Part shown: positions 14,810 to 23,991 of the stretch, piece by piece | Layout: every line of letters begins with the position of its first letter | Numbering within the stretch: position 1 is the stretch's first letter | DNA from: JBFMFB01 sp040752115 | Lineage (GTDB): Bacteria > Pseudomonadota > Gammaproteobacteria > Burkholderiales > Sulfuricellaceae | Assembly: GCA_040752115.1 (NCBI GenBank) | Contig: JBFMFB010000007.1 | Span: forward strand, 1-64,000 | Length of the DNA stretch: 64,000 nt | Direction: 5' to 3' | Notes under the pieces: model-generated | The model's input: the letters and a program-made list of their open reading frames with translations, nothing else | The model's database searches: none | What the model was told of the DNA's origin: nothing | Translations under genes and position numbers: made by a program

Positions 14810-16699
14810 ATGAACCAGACCGAAAATCCTTCCGCGGCGCCTAGTCAGGGGCTGGCCGGAATCGCCATTGCCGCGATCGGCGTGGTTTACGGAGACATCG
14901 GCACCAGCCCGCTGTACACCATGAAAGAGGTATTCAACGGTCCGCACGCCGTCCAGCTTTCCCACGACAACGTGCTCGGCATCCTGTCGCTGGTGTTCTG
15001 GGCGCTGCTGATCGTCGTTTCGCTCAAGTACGTCATTTTCATCATGCGCGCCGACAACCGCGGCGAGGGCGGCATCATGGCGTTGATGGCGTTGACGCTG
15101 CGCGGCGTGCCGGGCGGACGCAATCGCTGGCTGCTGATGTCGATGGGAATTTTCGGCGCCGCGCTGTTCTATGGCGACGGCGTGATTACCCCGGCGATAT
15201 CGGTGCTGTCGGCGGTCGAGGGGCTGGAAATCGCCACGCCGGCGCTCAAGCCCTACGTCATCCCGGTCACGCTGGCGGTCCTGATCGGCCTGTTCATGTT
15301 CCAGCGCCGGGGCACGGCCAGCGTGGGCGCGCTGTTCGGCCCGATCATGTGCATCTGGTTCGTCACCCTGGCCGGACTGGGCATCCTGAATATCGCCCAC
15401 GACCCCTCTGTCCTGCAGGCGCTCAGCCCGCTGTACGGCCTGCACTTTTTCCTTGACCACAAATGGCACGCATTCCTCGCCCTGGGCGCGGTGGTGCTGG
15501 CACTGACCGGCGCCGAGGCGCTGTATGCCGACATGGGACATTTCGGCCGACGCCCGATCAAGCTGGCCTGGTTCGGGTTCGTGTTGCCGGCGCTGCTGCT
15601 GAATTATTTCGGCCAGGGCGCGCTGTTGCTGCACAACGCCGACGCCGCGAAGAATCCGTTTTATCTGCTGGCGCCGGAGTGGGCGCTGTATCCGCTGGTC
15701 GCGCTGTCCACGCTGGCAACGGTGATCGCTTCCCAGGCGGTCATCTCCGGCGCCTTTTCGGTCACCCGTCAAGCCATGCAGCTCGGCTACTGCCCGCGCC
15801 TGGAAGTGCTCCACACCTCGGAGAAGGAAATCGGCCAGATCTATCTGCCCGCGATCAACTGGACGCTGCTGGCGGCGATCATCGCGCTGGTTCTGGGTTT
15901 CCAGTCTTCCAGCAATCTGGCAGCTGCTTACGGCATCGCCGTAACCGGCACCATGGCGATCGACACCATCCTGGCGGTAGTGGTTGCAGTCACCGTATGG
16001 AAGTGGAGCAAGCTGTTTGGCGGTCTGGTCATCGCCTTTTTCCTGGTCATCGATTTGTCCTTTTTCGGCGCCAACGCCCTGAAAATCCTCCAGGGCGGCT
16101 GGTTTCCCCTGGCGGTTGGCATGGCCGTCTTTACCCTGCTTTCCACCTGGAAGCGCGGGCGCGAAATCCTGATGGACCGCCTCCAGACCGGCGCCATCGC
16201 GCTCGAACCTTTCCTTTCCGGCATCGCCAGCCACCCGCCAACCCGCGTCCCCGGCACGGCAGTATTTCTCACCGCCAGCCGCGAAGGCGTGCCCCACGCG
16301 ATGCTGCACAACCTTGCCCACAACAAGGTGCTGCACGAGCGCGTCGCGCTGCTTACGGTGACCACACGGGACATTCCCTGGGTGCCGGAAGCGGAGCGGG
16401 TCCAGGTCGAACCGCTGGGCGGCGAATTTTACCGGATCGTGGTTACCTACGGCTTCAAGGACGAGCCGGACATCCCTGCAGCGCTGGAACTCTGCAAGCC
16501 GTTCGGCCTCGAATTCAGCATGCTCGAGACTTCATTCTTCCTCAGCCGCGAAACCCTCATCGCCACTATTGCCCCCGGCATGGCGCTGTGGCGCGAGAAA
16601 CTGTTCGTCAGCATGATGCGCAACGCGGGCAGCGCTACCGCATTCTTCAAAATCCCGACCAACCGGGTGGTCGAACTCGGCACGCAGATCGAGCTTTGA
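14810..16699 (+). CDS. kup: low-affinity potassium uptake protein Kup
   Basis: A 629-residue KUP/HAK potassium:proton symporter. The N-terminus carries the family signature GVVYGDIGTSPLYT, and VVSLKYV and DNRGEGGIMAL follow in helix 2-3. About 12 membrane helices fill residues 15-450, then a soluble tail (residues 460-629) with the conserved PxxFxHxxxNxP-like turn replaced by a divergent VPHAMLHNLAHNKVLHE. It imports K+ across the inner membrane. It is monocistronic and followed by a dispersed repeat. Confidence 0.95.
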   Translation: MNQTENPSAAPSQGLAGIAIAAIGVVYGDIGTSPLYTMKEVFNGPHAVQLSHDNVLGILSLVFWALLIVVSLKYVIFIMRADNRGEGGIMALMALTLRGVPGGRNRWLLMSMGIFGAALFYGDGVITPAISVLSAVEGLEIATPALKPYVIPVTLAVLIGLFMFQRRGTASVGALFGPIMCIWFVTLAGLGILNIAHDPSVLQALSPLYGLHFFLDHKWHAFLALGAVVLALTGAEALYADMGHFGRRPIKLAWFGFVLPALLLNYFGQGALLLHNADAAKNPFYLLAPEWALYPLVALSTLATVIASQAVISGAFSVTRQAMQLGYCPRLEVLHTSEKEIGQIYLPAINWTLLAAIIALVLGFQSSSNLAAAYGIAVTGTMAIDTILAVVVAVTVWKWSKLFGGLVIAFFLVIDLSFFGANALKILQGGWFPLAVGMAVFTLLSTWKRGREILMDRLQTGAIALEPFLSGIASHPPTRVPGTAVFLTASREGVPHAMLHNLAHNKVLHERVALLTVTTRDIPWVPEAERVQVEPLGGEFYRIVVTYGFKDEPDIPAALELCKPFGLEFSMLETSFFLSRETLIATIAPGMALWREKLFVSMMRNAGSATAFFKIPTNRVVELGTQIEL

Positions 16700-16719
16700 T
16701 GCTCAAAAACCAAATTCAG

Positions 16720-16852
16720 CCACGAATGAACACGAATGTTCCCGAATAATCCGCCGATTACAGCAGCCGTCCCGATCACCAGAGAAGGCGGGCCGTGGTT
16801 TTTGGTCAGAGCTTGTTTTTAATTCATGTAAATTCGTGCCCATTCGTGGCTA
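16720..16852. repeat. CACGAATG-type inverted dispersed repeat, copy 1
   Basis: The left arm CCACGAATGAACACGAATG (16720-16738) and the right arm ending CATTCGTGGC (16841-16850) are inverted copies, with a spacer that is not coding. The same motif is found at 50429-50557 and as a single arm at 53305-53338. It fills the gap between kup and the Fe-S protein gene. Confidence 0.7.
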
Positions 16853-16881
16853 ACAGCGATTCTTAGGCCAGTTTTTTACCC

Positions 16882-18096
16882 TTGTTCCGCCGCGCTCCCT
16901 CCCTGCCCCCAAACCCCGACCTGCTCGAAGAAGCGGGCCGTTGCGTGGCCTGCGGGCTGTGTTTGCCGCACTGCCCGACCTACCGCAAGACGCTGAACGA
17001 AGCGGATTCGCCGCGGGGCCGCATCGCACTGATGCGCGGCGTGCTGGAGGGGCGCGTTCCGCTCAACGAGCGTCTCGTTGGCCACCTGGATCTGTGCCTC
17101 GGCTGCCGCGCCTGCGAAAACGCCTGCCCCTCCCGCGTGGAATACGGCAAGCTGGCGGACGGCATGCGCGAGATCATCGAGCCCCGCCGTCGCCGTCCGC
17201 TTCTGCGGAAGCTGACGCGCCAAGCCTTGCTGGCCGGGGCGGCGCGGCCGGCGTGGCTGAAACTGGGAGGCTATCTGCTGCGCGGCTGGCAAGGGGTTGC
17301 CGGCCGCAGAGGGTTGCCTGAAATCAGGCCGTTTCGGCATGGGCGCACCGTGTACCCGGCGGCCGGGCAGCCGCGCGGCGAGATCGGCCTGTTTCTGGGG
17401 TGCGTGGCGCGGCTGACCGACGCCGAAACGCTCGCATCGGCGATCTACGTGCTCAACCGGCTGGGCTACACGGTGCACGTGCCGCCTGGTCAGACCTGCT
17501 GCGGCGCGTTGCATCTGCACGAGGGCGCACCCGAGAAAGCGCGGCTGCTGCAGCAGCAGAACCTTCTTGCCTTCCGCGGACTCGAACTGACAGCCGTGGT
17601 TCATGCCGCATCGGCCTGCGGCGCGACCTTGCGGGATAGTGCCGGCGACGGAGGAGCATTCCCCGCGCCGGTGCGGGAAATCTGCGATTTCCTGCATCGG
17701 GCCGAAGGCTGGGAAGGGGTGCGGATCGCGCCGCTGGAGGCGGTCGTCGCCGTGCATGAACCGTGTAGCCTGCGCAACGTGCTGCATGGGGAAAAGGCGC
17801 CCTACGGCTTGCTTGCGCGCATCCCCGGCGCAACGGTCATTCCCCTTCCGGGTAATGACCAGTGCTGCGGCGCGGGCGGGTTGTACCGGCTGGAGCAGCC
17901 GGAAATGGCAGATACATTGCTGCGCGATAAAATCGAGGCGGTGAAGGCAAGCGGTGCGAGCATTGCCGCCACCACCAACCCGGGCTGCGCCATGCACCTT
18001 GCCGCTGGACTGCGGGCCGCGGGCATGACGACGGGCATGCGACACCCGGTTACCTTGCTGGCAAGGCAGATGGGAATGGAAATCTTGCCGAAATAG
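16882..18096 (+). CDS. Fe-S oxidoreductase, glycolate oxidase GlcF-like
   Basis: A 404-residue protein with two ferredoxin-type 4Fe-4S motifs (CVACGLCLPHCP and CLGCRACENACP) in the first 80 residues, then two CCG domains (CCGALH and CCGAGG, the second preceded by the HEPCSLRN element). This is the architecture of GlcF and related dehydrogenase electron-transfer subunits. No glcD or glcE homologue is adjacent, so the partner is unknown and the GlcF assignment is only by similarity. Start is a TTG at 16882 without a clear ribosome site; the next ATG would remove the first cluster. Confidence 0.75.
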   Translation: MFRRAPSLPPNPDLLEEAGRCVACGLCLPHCPTYRKTLNEADSPRGRIALMRGVLEGRVPLNERLVGHLDLCLGCRACENACPSRVEYGKLADGMREIIEPRRRRPLLRKLTRQALLAGAARPAWLKLGGYLLRGWQGVAGRRGLPEIRPFRHGRTVYPAAGQPRGEIGLFLGCVARLTDAETLASAIYVLNRLGYTVHVPPGQTCCGALHLHEGAPEKARLLQQQNLLAFRGLELTAVVHAASACGATLRDSAGDGGAFPAPVREICDFLHRAEGWEGVRIAPLEAVVAVHEPCSLRNVLHGEKAPYGLLARIPGATVIPLPGNDQCCGAGGLYRLEQPEMADTLLRDKIEAVKASGASIAATTNPGCAMHLAAGLRAAGMTTGMRHPVTLLARQMGMEILPK

Positions 18097-18100
18097 GCTT

Positions 18101-20986
18101 TTAATCGCCATCCAGGCGCTGGGGCACGGCGATTCCGTATCCTTGGGCGAAATTCACACCGATCGTTCTCAGCCTTTCCAGAATCGCGTCGTTTTCGACA
18201 AATTCCGCGATCGTGCTTATCCCCATGACCTGGCCGATTCGGCTTATGGCCTCCACCATGGCATGGTCGATCGGATCGCGCTCGATATCCTTGACGAAGC
18301 CTCCGTCAATTTTGAGGTAATCCACCGGCAGCGTCTTCAAATAGGCGAAGGAAGACAGCCCGCTGCCGAAATCGTCGAGGGCGAAACTGCAGCCCCGTTT
18401 CTTGAGCACGTTGATAAACCTGAGCGCCCCGCCAAGATTGGCGATGGCTGCGGTTTCCGTAATCTCGAAGCAGATTTTCTCCGGCGGGATGCCGGTTTTG
18501 CCAAACTGGGCCATAACGAACTCGACCAGCTTTTCATCGCTTAAAGAATGTCCGGAAAGGTTGATGGAAAACAGCCCGGTACAGACATGATCGGCCTGGT
18601 GTTTTTTTAGCCACTCAAACACCCGCTGGATCACCCACCGGTCTACGGCGGGCATCAAGCCGTAACGCTCGGCGGCGGGAAGAAATGCCGCCGGCGCGAT
18701 GATGTCGCCTGAATCCCCTACCATCCGCAGCAGAATCTCGCAATGGGCCGGCCCACGGTCGTGGCCACAGATGGGTTTGATCGCCTGATAATAGAGCGCG
18801 AGATGGTTTTCTTCGATGGCCTTGGTGATGCGGGAAACCCATTGCATCTCGCCATGCTGCCGCTCCATGTCAAAGTTGCCCGCCTCATATACGTGCACCC
18901 TGTTTCGCCCCGCTTCTTTCGCCGCATAACAGGCTACATCCGCCTTGCTCAACACGTCGGCAAGCTGATGGCTGCCGGCATGAATGCTCACCACCCCGAT
19001 GCTGACGCCGATTGCGAAAGATTTGTCGCGCCAGGAAAACCGGTAATCCTGCACCGCATTTCGAATCTCGTTGGCAATCCTTCGCGCCTGGCCAATGGGG
19101 CAGTTCAGGAGAAGCACGCCGAACTCGTCGCCCCCCAGCCGCGCCAGCATATCGCTTTCGCGCATTTTTCCCTGCAGCAGAATGCCAAGCTGCTTCAGCA
19201 GTTCGTCCCCGGCCATATGGCCGCAAGTGTCGTTCACCACCTTGAACTGGTCCAAATCCAGATATAGCAGTGCATGCTGCTGGTTGTCCTCAAGAGCACC
19301 CGCAATTAGGTGGTTAAGGCGATTCTCGAACGCAAAGCGGTTGGAAAGACCGGTAAGCATGTCGTGATTCGCCTGCCAGGAAAGCCGCTTGGCCAGCGTT
19401 CGCGCCTTGCTTACGTCGTGGAAAACCATGACGACGCCAATGATTTCTCCAGTGCGGTTTCGTATCGGCGCCGCCGAATCTTCGATGGCGACCTCCCGTC
19501 CTTCGCGGTTTATCAATAGCGTATGGTTCGCAAGACCTACTACCCGTCCCTCCCGCAAGCATTTTTCCACGGGATTTTCGACAGGATTCCGCGTATGTTC
19601 GTTGATGATCCTGAACACTTCGGGCAACGGCAGCCCGGATGCTTCTTCTGTGTGCCAGCCGGTCAATTCCTCGGCGACAAGGTTCAGATATTCGACCCGC
19701 CCCCTGGCATCGGTCGTGATAACAGCGTCGCCGATCGATGCCAAGGTAACCTGCGCACGCTCCTTTTCCTCGAAGAGCGCCTCCTCATTCCGCTTCTGGA
19801 GCGTGATGTCTCGGATGATGCTAATTGCGCCGATATGCCTGCCGTCTTCGTCGTAGAGCGGGGATACGCTCGCCGCGACGTCAAGAATCGCGCCATCTTT
19901 CGCGATGCGCCTGGCTTCGATGAAAACGGATTCCGGTGTTTTAACCCGCGTCAGCGCCTCGTCGTGGCCATCGGTCCCGCTCTCCGGCGGGCGCAGCATG
20001 GCGGCGGACATGCCGATCGCCTCCTCCGGCAGATAGCCGAACATCCGGGCCGCCGCATTATTCCAGCTTGTGATTACATCATTGCAATCCCGGGTAATGA
20101 TGGCTTCGCTGGACTGTTCCACGATGGCGGCCAGCATCCTGTTTCTCGATGCATTCGTGCGGATTTCTTCGGTCATGGCCTCGGCAAGCGCGCTGGCCCG
20201 CTGTTGCAGCTCGCTGTTTGCTTTTTCCAGCTGCTTGACCATGTTCGCACTCTGGTCCGCCAGCCGCGCATCAAAAATCGAAGCGGCCAGGGTCAACACG
20301 AGAATCAGGAACGATGCTGTCCCCACCAGCGCTGCCAGCCAACCAGGATCTATTCCCTGGGGACTCGCGCTGCAAATGCTGCCTGGCGCAAAGATGGCAG
20401 CTGCCATCCCCGTGTAATGCATGCCGGCGATCGCCGCTCCCATCGCGATCGCGCTTCCCAGCTTTTGCCCGATAAACGCCGACGCCCCGTAAGGTGATCG
20501 CAGCCTGAAAGCAATCCGTAGCGCAACCAGGGAAGCCCCGATGGCGATGGCGACGGAGAGCGCAAAAAGCCACGGATCATAGTGTATCGGCGGCTGCATT
20601 TTCATGGCGGCCATGCCGGTGTAATGCATTGTCGCGATACCAGCACCCATCAGGACGGCACTAGCCAGCAGCGTCGGCGTATCCTGATTGCCGCGCTGCA
20701 CGACCAGCAAGGCCAGACCGGACGCGGCCACCGCAACCACCATCGAGGCCAGCGTCAGCGGAATGTCGTAAGCCAGGGGAATGGGGAGGTGAAAGGCCAG
20801 CATGCCGATGAAATGCATGGACCAAATGCCTGTACCCATCGCAAAGGAACCGCCGACAAGCCAATATCTCTTCGCCCGCGCGGTCGAGAACGCTACCCGG
20901 CTGGCCAGATCAAGAGCGGTGTATGACGCCAGGATCGCGATGCCGATGGAAAGCGCGACAAGCCAGGCGTTATAAGTCGAAGCCAT
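18101..20986 (-). CDS. MHYT-PAS-PAS-GGDEF-EAL signalling protein
   Basis: The 961-residue inner-membrane protein starts with a seven-helix MHYT sensor (MHFIG, MHYTG and MHYTG triplets, proposed to bind copper and sense gas), followed by a coiled linker, two PAS domains, a GGDEF and an EAL domain. The GGDEF motif RLGGDEF is intact and preceded five residues earlier by RESD, the RxxD inhibitory site, so c-di-GMP synthesis with feedback is expected. The phosphodiesterase motif reads EILL instead of EALL, but DDFGSG, KIDG and the catalytic Glu of CFEITE are present, so it may be active. It is convergent with the Fe-S gene, with four bases between the stops. Confidence 0.9.
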   Translation of the reverse strand: MASTYNAWLVALSIGIAILASYTALDLASRVAFSTARAKRYWLVGGSFAMGTGIWSMHFIGMLAFHLPIPLAYDIPLTLASMVVAVAASGLALLVVQRGNQDTPTLLASAVLMGAGIATMHYTGMAAMKMQPPIHYDPWLFALSVAIAIGASLVALRIAFRLRSPYGASAFIGQKLGSAIAMGAAIAGMHYTGMAAAIFAPGSICSASPQGIDPGWLAALVGTASFLILVLTLAASIFDARLADQSANMVKQLEKANSELQQRASALAEAMTEEIRTNASRNRMLAAIVEQSSEAIITRDCNDVITSWNNAAARMFGYLPEEAIGMSAAMLRPPESGTDGHDEALTRVKTPESVFIEARRIAKDGAILDVAASVSPLYDEDGRHIGAISIIRDITLQKRNEEALFEEKERAQVTLASIGDAVITTDARGRVEYLNLVAEELTGWHTEEASGLPLPEVFRIINEHTRNPVENPVEKCLREGRVVGLANHTLLINREGREVAIEDSAAPIRNRTGEIIGVVMVFHDVSKARTLAKRLSWQANHDMLTGLSNRFAFENRLNHLIAGALEDNQQHALLYLDLDQFKVVNDTCGHMAGDELLKQLGILLQGKMRESDMLARLGGDEFGVLLLNCPIGQARRIANEIRNAVQDYRFSWRDKSFAIGVSIGVVSIHAGSHQLADVLSKADVACYAAKEAGRNRVHVYEAGNFDMERQHGEMQWVSRITKAIEENHLALYYQAIKPICGHDRGPAHCEILLRMVGDSGDIIAPAAFLPAAERYGLMPAVDRWVIQRVFEWLKKHQADHVCTGLFSINLSGHSLSDEKLVEFVMAQFGKTGIPPEKICFEITETAAIANLGGALRFINVLKKRGCSFALDDFGSGLSSFAYLKTLPVDYLKIDGGFVKDIERDPIDHAMVEAISRIGQVMGISTIAEFVENDAILERLRTIGVNFAQGYGIAVPQRLDGD

Positions 20987-21121
20987 AGGTTTTTATTTCT
21001 GCTTGATTTGTCTTTCTGGTACGCGAATTACGTTGACTTTTTGCAGGAATATAAAGATGCATCAAATTGTATACATAAAAACCTTGTCAACCTAGGGGTT
21101 TAATTTCGCAAAACAAAATGT

Positions 21122-21151
21122 TTGCGTCATTTGCGGTACCGTACCGATAAT
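21122..21151 (+). promoter_or_regulatory. possible coq7 promoter
   Basis: TTGCGT (21122-21127), an 18-nt spacer and GATAAT (21146-21151) lie about 96 nt before coq7. The spacer includes the palindrome GGTACCGTACC (21135-21145), a possible operator. No gene was seen in the 260-nt divergent gap. Confidence 0.4.
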
Positions 21152-21246
21152 AAAATCCGCTCGCGGAAGAAGAGCCAGCAAGGCACTTAGGAACATCAGG
21201 CCGTTACGTATGTTTTTTTCGGTTTTTTCAGGTGGAGCCATTAAAA

Positions 21247-21873
21247 ATGCCCAACCTTGATAAACTCATCGTCGAGTTCGATAAAGGCTTGCGCACCTTG
21301 TTTGCGCCGGCGCGCACGGTGCGTTCCGTGCCGGGAAGAGACCTGCCGGAAGCGGAAATGAGCGCAGAGGAAAAACGGCTGGCGGCGGCGCTGATGCGGG
21401 TCAACCATAGCGGGGAAATCTGTGCCCAAGCGCTCTATCAGGGCCAGGCGTTGACCGCGCGCGCACCGGAGCTCCAGGCCGTGCTGAAACGGGCGGCGCA
21501 GGAAGAAACCGAGCACCTCGCCTGGTGCGAGCAGCGCATTGAAGCGCTGGGCGGACACAAAAGCCTGCTCAACCCGCTGTTCTATACCGGCGCGCTCGCG
21601 CTCGGGGCGCTCGCTGGTTCGCTGGGAGACAAGTGGAGCCTGGGGTTCCTGGCGGAAACCGAATACCAGGTGGAGCATCATCTGAAAGGCCATCTCGCGC
21701 GTCTGCCGCAGCAGGACCAGAAAAGCCGCGCCATTCTGGAGCAGATGAAGGAAGACGAGGTGAAGCACGCCGCCACCGCCATGGAAAGCGGCGGCGCGCC
21801 GCTGCCGGCGCCGGTGGTGCTGGCGATGAAGCTGACGGCGAAGGTGATGACCGAAACCACCTACCACATTTGA
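21247..21873 (+). CDS. coq7: 2-nonaprenyl/octaprenyl-3-methyl-6-methoxy-benzoquinol hydroxylase (Coq7)
   Basis: A 208-residue di-iron hydroxylase that adds the C6 hydroxyl in ubiquinone synthesis. The iron ligands are visible in two ExxH pairs: HSGEIC and EETEHLAW in the first half, then [10 protein letters not shown] and [10 protein letters not shown] in the second. Betaproteobacteria often use Coq7 where gammaproteobacteria use UbiF. The ATG at 21247 follows AGGTGGAG by about 10 nt and was preferred to the GTG at 21232. The gene has its own upstream promoter and no operon partner. Confidence 0.93.
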   Translation: MPNLDKLIVEFDKGLRTLFAPARTVRSVPGRDLPEAEMSAEEKRLAAALMRVNHSGEICAQALYQGQALTARAPELQAVLKRAAQEETEHLAWCEQRIEALGGHKSLLNPLFYTGALALGALAGSLGDKWSLGFLAETEYQVEHHLKGHLARLPQQDQKSRAILEQMKEDEVKHAATAMESGGAPLPAPVVLAMKLTAKVMTETTYHI

Positions 21874-21891
21874 ACCCAGATTATCCATTAG

Positions 21892-22034
21892 GGAAGCTCT
21901 GAAAAAGTAGCTGCGCGGGCGAATCGCTGCGTTGCGCGGTGCTCGCTCCCTCGCCTATCCTTTAGATATGTCTCGGTCGCTGTGCGCCGGGCGCCTTGCG
22001 CTTCATCCCGCTCGCGCACTTTTTCAGAGCTTCC
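21892..22034. mobile_element. 143-bp MITE-like element with 17-bp perfect terminal inverted repeats
   Basis: GGAAGCTCTGAAAAAGT (21892-21908) is repeated as its exact reverse complement at 22018-22034. The interior has no coding capacity but further imperfect inverted GC-rich blocks (GCGCGGGCGAATCGC and a partner near GCGGGATGAAGCGC), giving a long cruciform or RNA hairpin. Miniature inverted-repeat elements of this size move by transposases in trans. It occupies the gap between coq7 and the convergent Rossmann protein gene. Confidence 0.7.
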
Positions 22035-22088
22035 TTAGGTGGCACTTTGCGCCTCCGTGCCCCTGCGGTTCAATGGAGTTTTTCGGGT

Positions 22089-22862
22089 TTATCGCCGGCC
22101 CGAGGCCGCCCGTATTTCCCGCAGCATCGGCACCGCCAGCCCCGCTTCGTCGGCGAAGGCGAGGTTGCGCGCCAGACGGATCGGCGCGCTGCGCCCGGTG
22201 CAGCCGTGGCCGGGCTTGGCTTCGATGGCCTCGGCCATCCCCGCGATCAGCTTTTCCCGGTCGAGCGCGCGTCCCGTCAGCCATTCCTGGATGTCCAGCA
22301 CCTCGTTTGCCACAGTGAGGGCAAGGTCGTGGTGATTAGCCCACAGCTCGCCGGTGGTGCCGCCGACCTTCAGCCCGGCAATGTTGGTGGTGAGAATGAA
22401 CAGATTCTTGCGCACCAGCTCAAACAGCAGCTCATCGGCGCTGCCAAGCGGACGGGCGGGAAGATCGACGGCTGCGAGCCCGCACAGCACCGCTTCTGCC
22501 GCCGGGCCGAACACCGGCGAGGCGATCAGCGCATTGGCCTCGACGCCCTTTTTCTTCTCGAACCACACCACGCACACGGTCGGATTCCCGATGCCGTGCC
22601 GCTGCCAGTCGCGCGGCAGCAGCTCGTTCTGCAGCAGCCCGGCGCGGCCTTTCCAGGAAGGGGGCAGGGCCGCCAGCACGCCATGGAGATCGCCTTCGGC
22701 CACGGCGACCAGCACCAGCGCCGGCTCGGGATGGCGGGAAGCGATCCGGTCCATGTCATCGCCGCGGTTGACCGGCACCACGGTGTAGCCCGCGCGCAGA
22801 AAACCGCCGGCGAAGACCCGCCCGAGCTGGCCCAGGCCGATGATGACGATTTCTTGTCGCAT
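22089..22862 (-). CDS. NAD(P)-binding Rossmann-fold protein (PanE/6PGDH-like)
   Basis: A 257-residue protein beginning IVIIGLGQLGRVFAGGF, a GxGxxG dinucleotide-binding start near residues 8-13. The rest is helical, as in ketopantoate reductase and 6-phosphogluconate dehydrogenase relatives, but the catalytic motifs of PanE are not evident. It is unusually rich in aliphatic residues and lacks the usual C-terminal domain length of about 290 residues. The function is unassigned. It is convergent with coq7 and divergent from uppP. Confidence 0.6.
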   Translation of the reverse strand: MRQEIVIIGLGQLGRVFAGGFLRAGYTVVPVNRGDDMDRIASRHPEPALVLVAVAEGDLHGVLAALPPSWKGRAGLLQNELLPRDWQRHGIGNPTVCVVWFEKKKGVEANALIASPVFGPAAEAVLCGLAAVDLPARPLGSADELLFELVRKNLFILTTNIAGLKVGGTTGELWANHHDLALTVANEVLDIQEWLTGRALDREKLIAGMAEAIEAKPGHGCTGRSAPIRLARNLAFADEAGLAVPMLREIRAASGRR

Positions 22863-22908
22863 GATTTACCGACAGTGTCCGGGAATTTGGTCGAATGGAT
22901 TCAATTGA

Positions 22909-22998
22909 TTAACAGGGTGTTGAAAAACTACTGCGAGGGCAATGCGTGATTGTATCACACATTAGTAACCGTTTGATCGAACGGTGTTTTTTCAAAGA
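22909..22998. repeat. palindromic intergenic element between the Rossmann gene and uppP
   Basis: AACAGGGTGTTGAAAAAC (22911-22928) is answered by GTTTTTTCAA near 22988-22998 in inverted orientation, and ACCGTT-N6-AACGGT forms an inner palindrome. The left part is shared with 13142-13158. The 284-nt gap (22863-23146) holds no gene; this element fills its first third. Confidence 0.45.
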
Positions 22999-23146
22999 TG
23001 GCTAGGCGCAGAATGCGTCTTGGCGTGGCCGGAGCTGTCTCTTCATCCAGCGAGGGCAAACCTTATGGCAAAAAGATAGCGCCCTCTATTGCAGTCCGTC
23101 CGGGTTGAGCAGGGGGTGGTACAATGGCCGCTTTTTACGCCTCCCC

Positions 23147-23968
23147 ATGGATATCCTGCTACTCAAAGCCCTGATTCTCGGCATCGTCGAGGGCCTGACC
23201 GAGTTTCTCCCCATTTCCAGCACCGGTCACCTGATCCTGGTCGGCGATTTGCTCGACTTCAACGACGACAAGGGCAAGGCATTCGAAATCATCATCCAGT
23301 TTGCGGCGATTCTGGCGGTGTGCTGGGAATACCGGGCGCGGCTGGGGGGGGTGGTGTCCCGACTGGGCACGGACGAGGCCGCGCGGCGCTTCGTGGCGAA
23401 CCTGCTGATCGCATTCCTACCCGCCGCTTTCCTTGGCCTGCTGTTTGCCAGCAGGATCAAGCATTATCTGTTCAAGCCGGTGCCGGTGGCGCTGGCGTTC
23501 ATCGTCGGCGGGCTGCTGATCTTGTGGGCCGAGCGCCGCCGCCATGTCGTCCGCATTCAGGAGGTGGACGACATGCGCTGGCAGGACGCGCTGAAAATCG
23601 GCCTGGCGCAGGCGCTGGCGCTGATTCCCGGCACCTCGCGCTCCGGCGCCACGATCATTGGCGGCCTGTTTTTCGGCTTGAGCCGCCGCGCGGCGACCGA
23701 GTTCTCGTTCTTCCTCGCGATCCCGACGCTGTTTGCGGCGACGGCCTACGAAGTGGTGAAATACCGCCATCTGCTGCATGTCGATGACGTGGGGATGTTT
23801 GCGGTGGGATTCGCAGCCTCCTTCATCAGCGCGTTTCTGGCGGTACGGGGCTTGCTGCGCTTCATTTCGCGCCACGATTTTTCGGCATTCGCCTGGTACC
23901 GCATCGTCTTCGGCGGGGTGGTGCTGGCAACGGCTTATAGCGGCCTGGTCACCTGGTCGGCGGGATGA
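23147..23968 (+). CDS. uppP: undecaprenyl-diphosphate phosphatase (UppP/BacA)
   Basis: A 273-residue membrane phosphatase that recycles the lipid carrier of cell-wall synthesis. Both family signatures are present: [15 protein letters not shown] at residues 14-28 and [10 protein letters not shown] near 160-170, the latter supplying the conserved Ser and Arg. Seven to eight hydrophobic helices fill the length. The ATG at 23147 is preferred because the frame upstream is not conserved. It is convergent with the chpA gene, whose stop is about 25 nt away. Confidence 0.95.
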   Translation: MDILLLKALILGIVEGLTEFLPISSTGHLILVGDLLDFNDDKGKAFEIIIQFAAILAVCWEYRARLGGVVSRLGTDEAARRFVANLLIAFLPAAFLGLLFASRIKHYLFKPVPVALAFIVGGLLILWAERRRHVVRIQEVDDMRWQDALKIGLAQALALIPGTSRSGATIIGGLFFGLSRRAATEFSFFLAIPTLFAATAYEVVKYRHLLHVDDVGMFAVGFAASFISAFLAVRGLLRFISRHDFSAFAWYRIVFGGVVLATAYSGLVTWSAG

Positions 23969-23991
23969 CGAAAGGCGCCCGAGGCGCCGGA

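Noticed and set aside
14747..16336. Long open frame on the minus strand antisense to kup
   Set aside because: It is a compositional shadow of the GC-rich kup gene, has a low-complexity Gln/Arg-rich product and no start signal.
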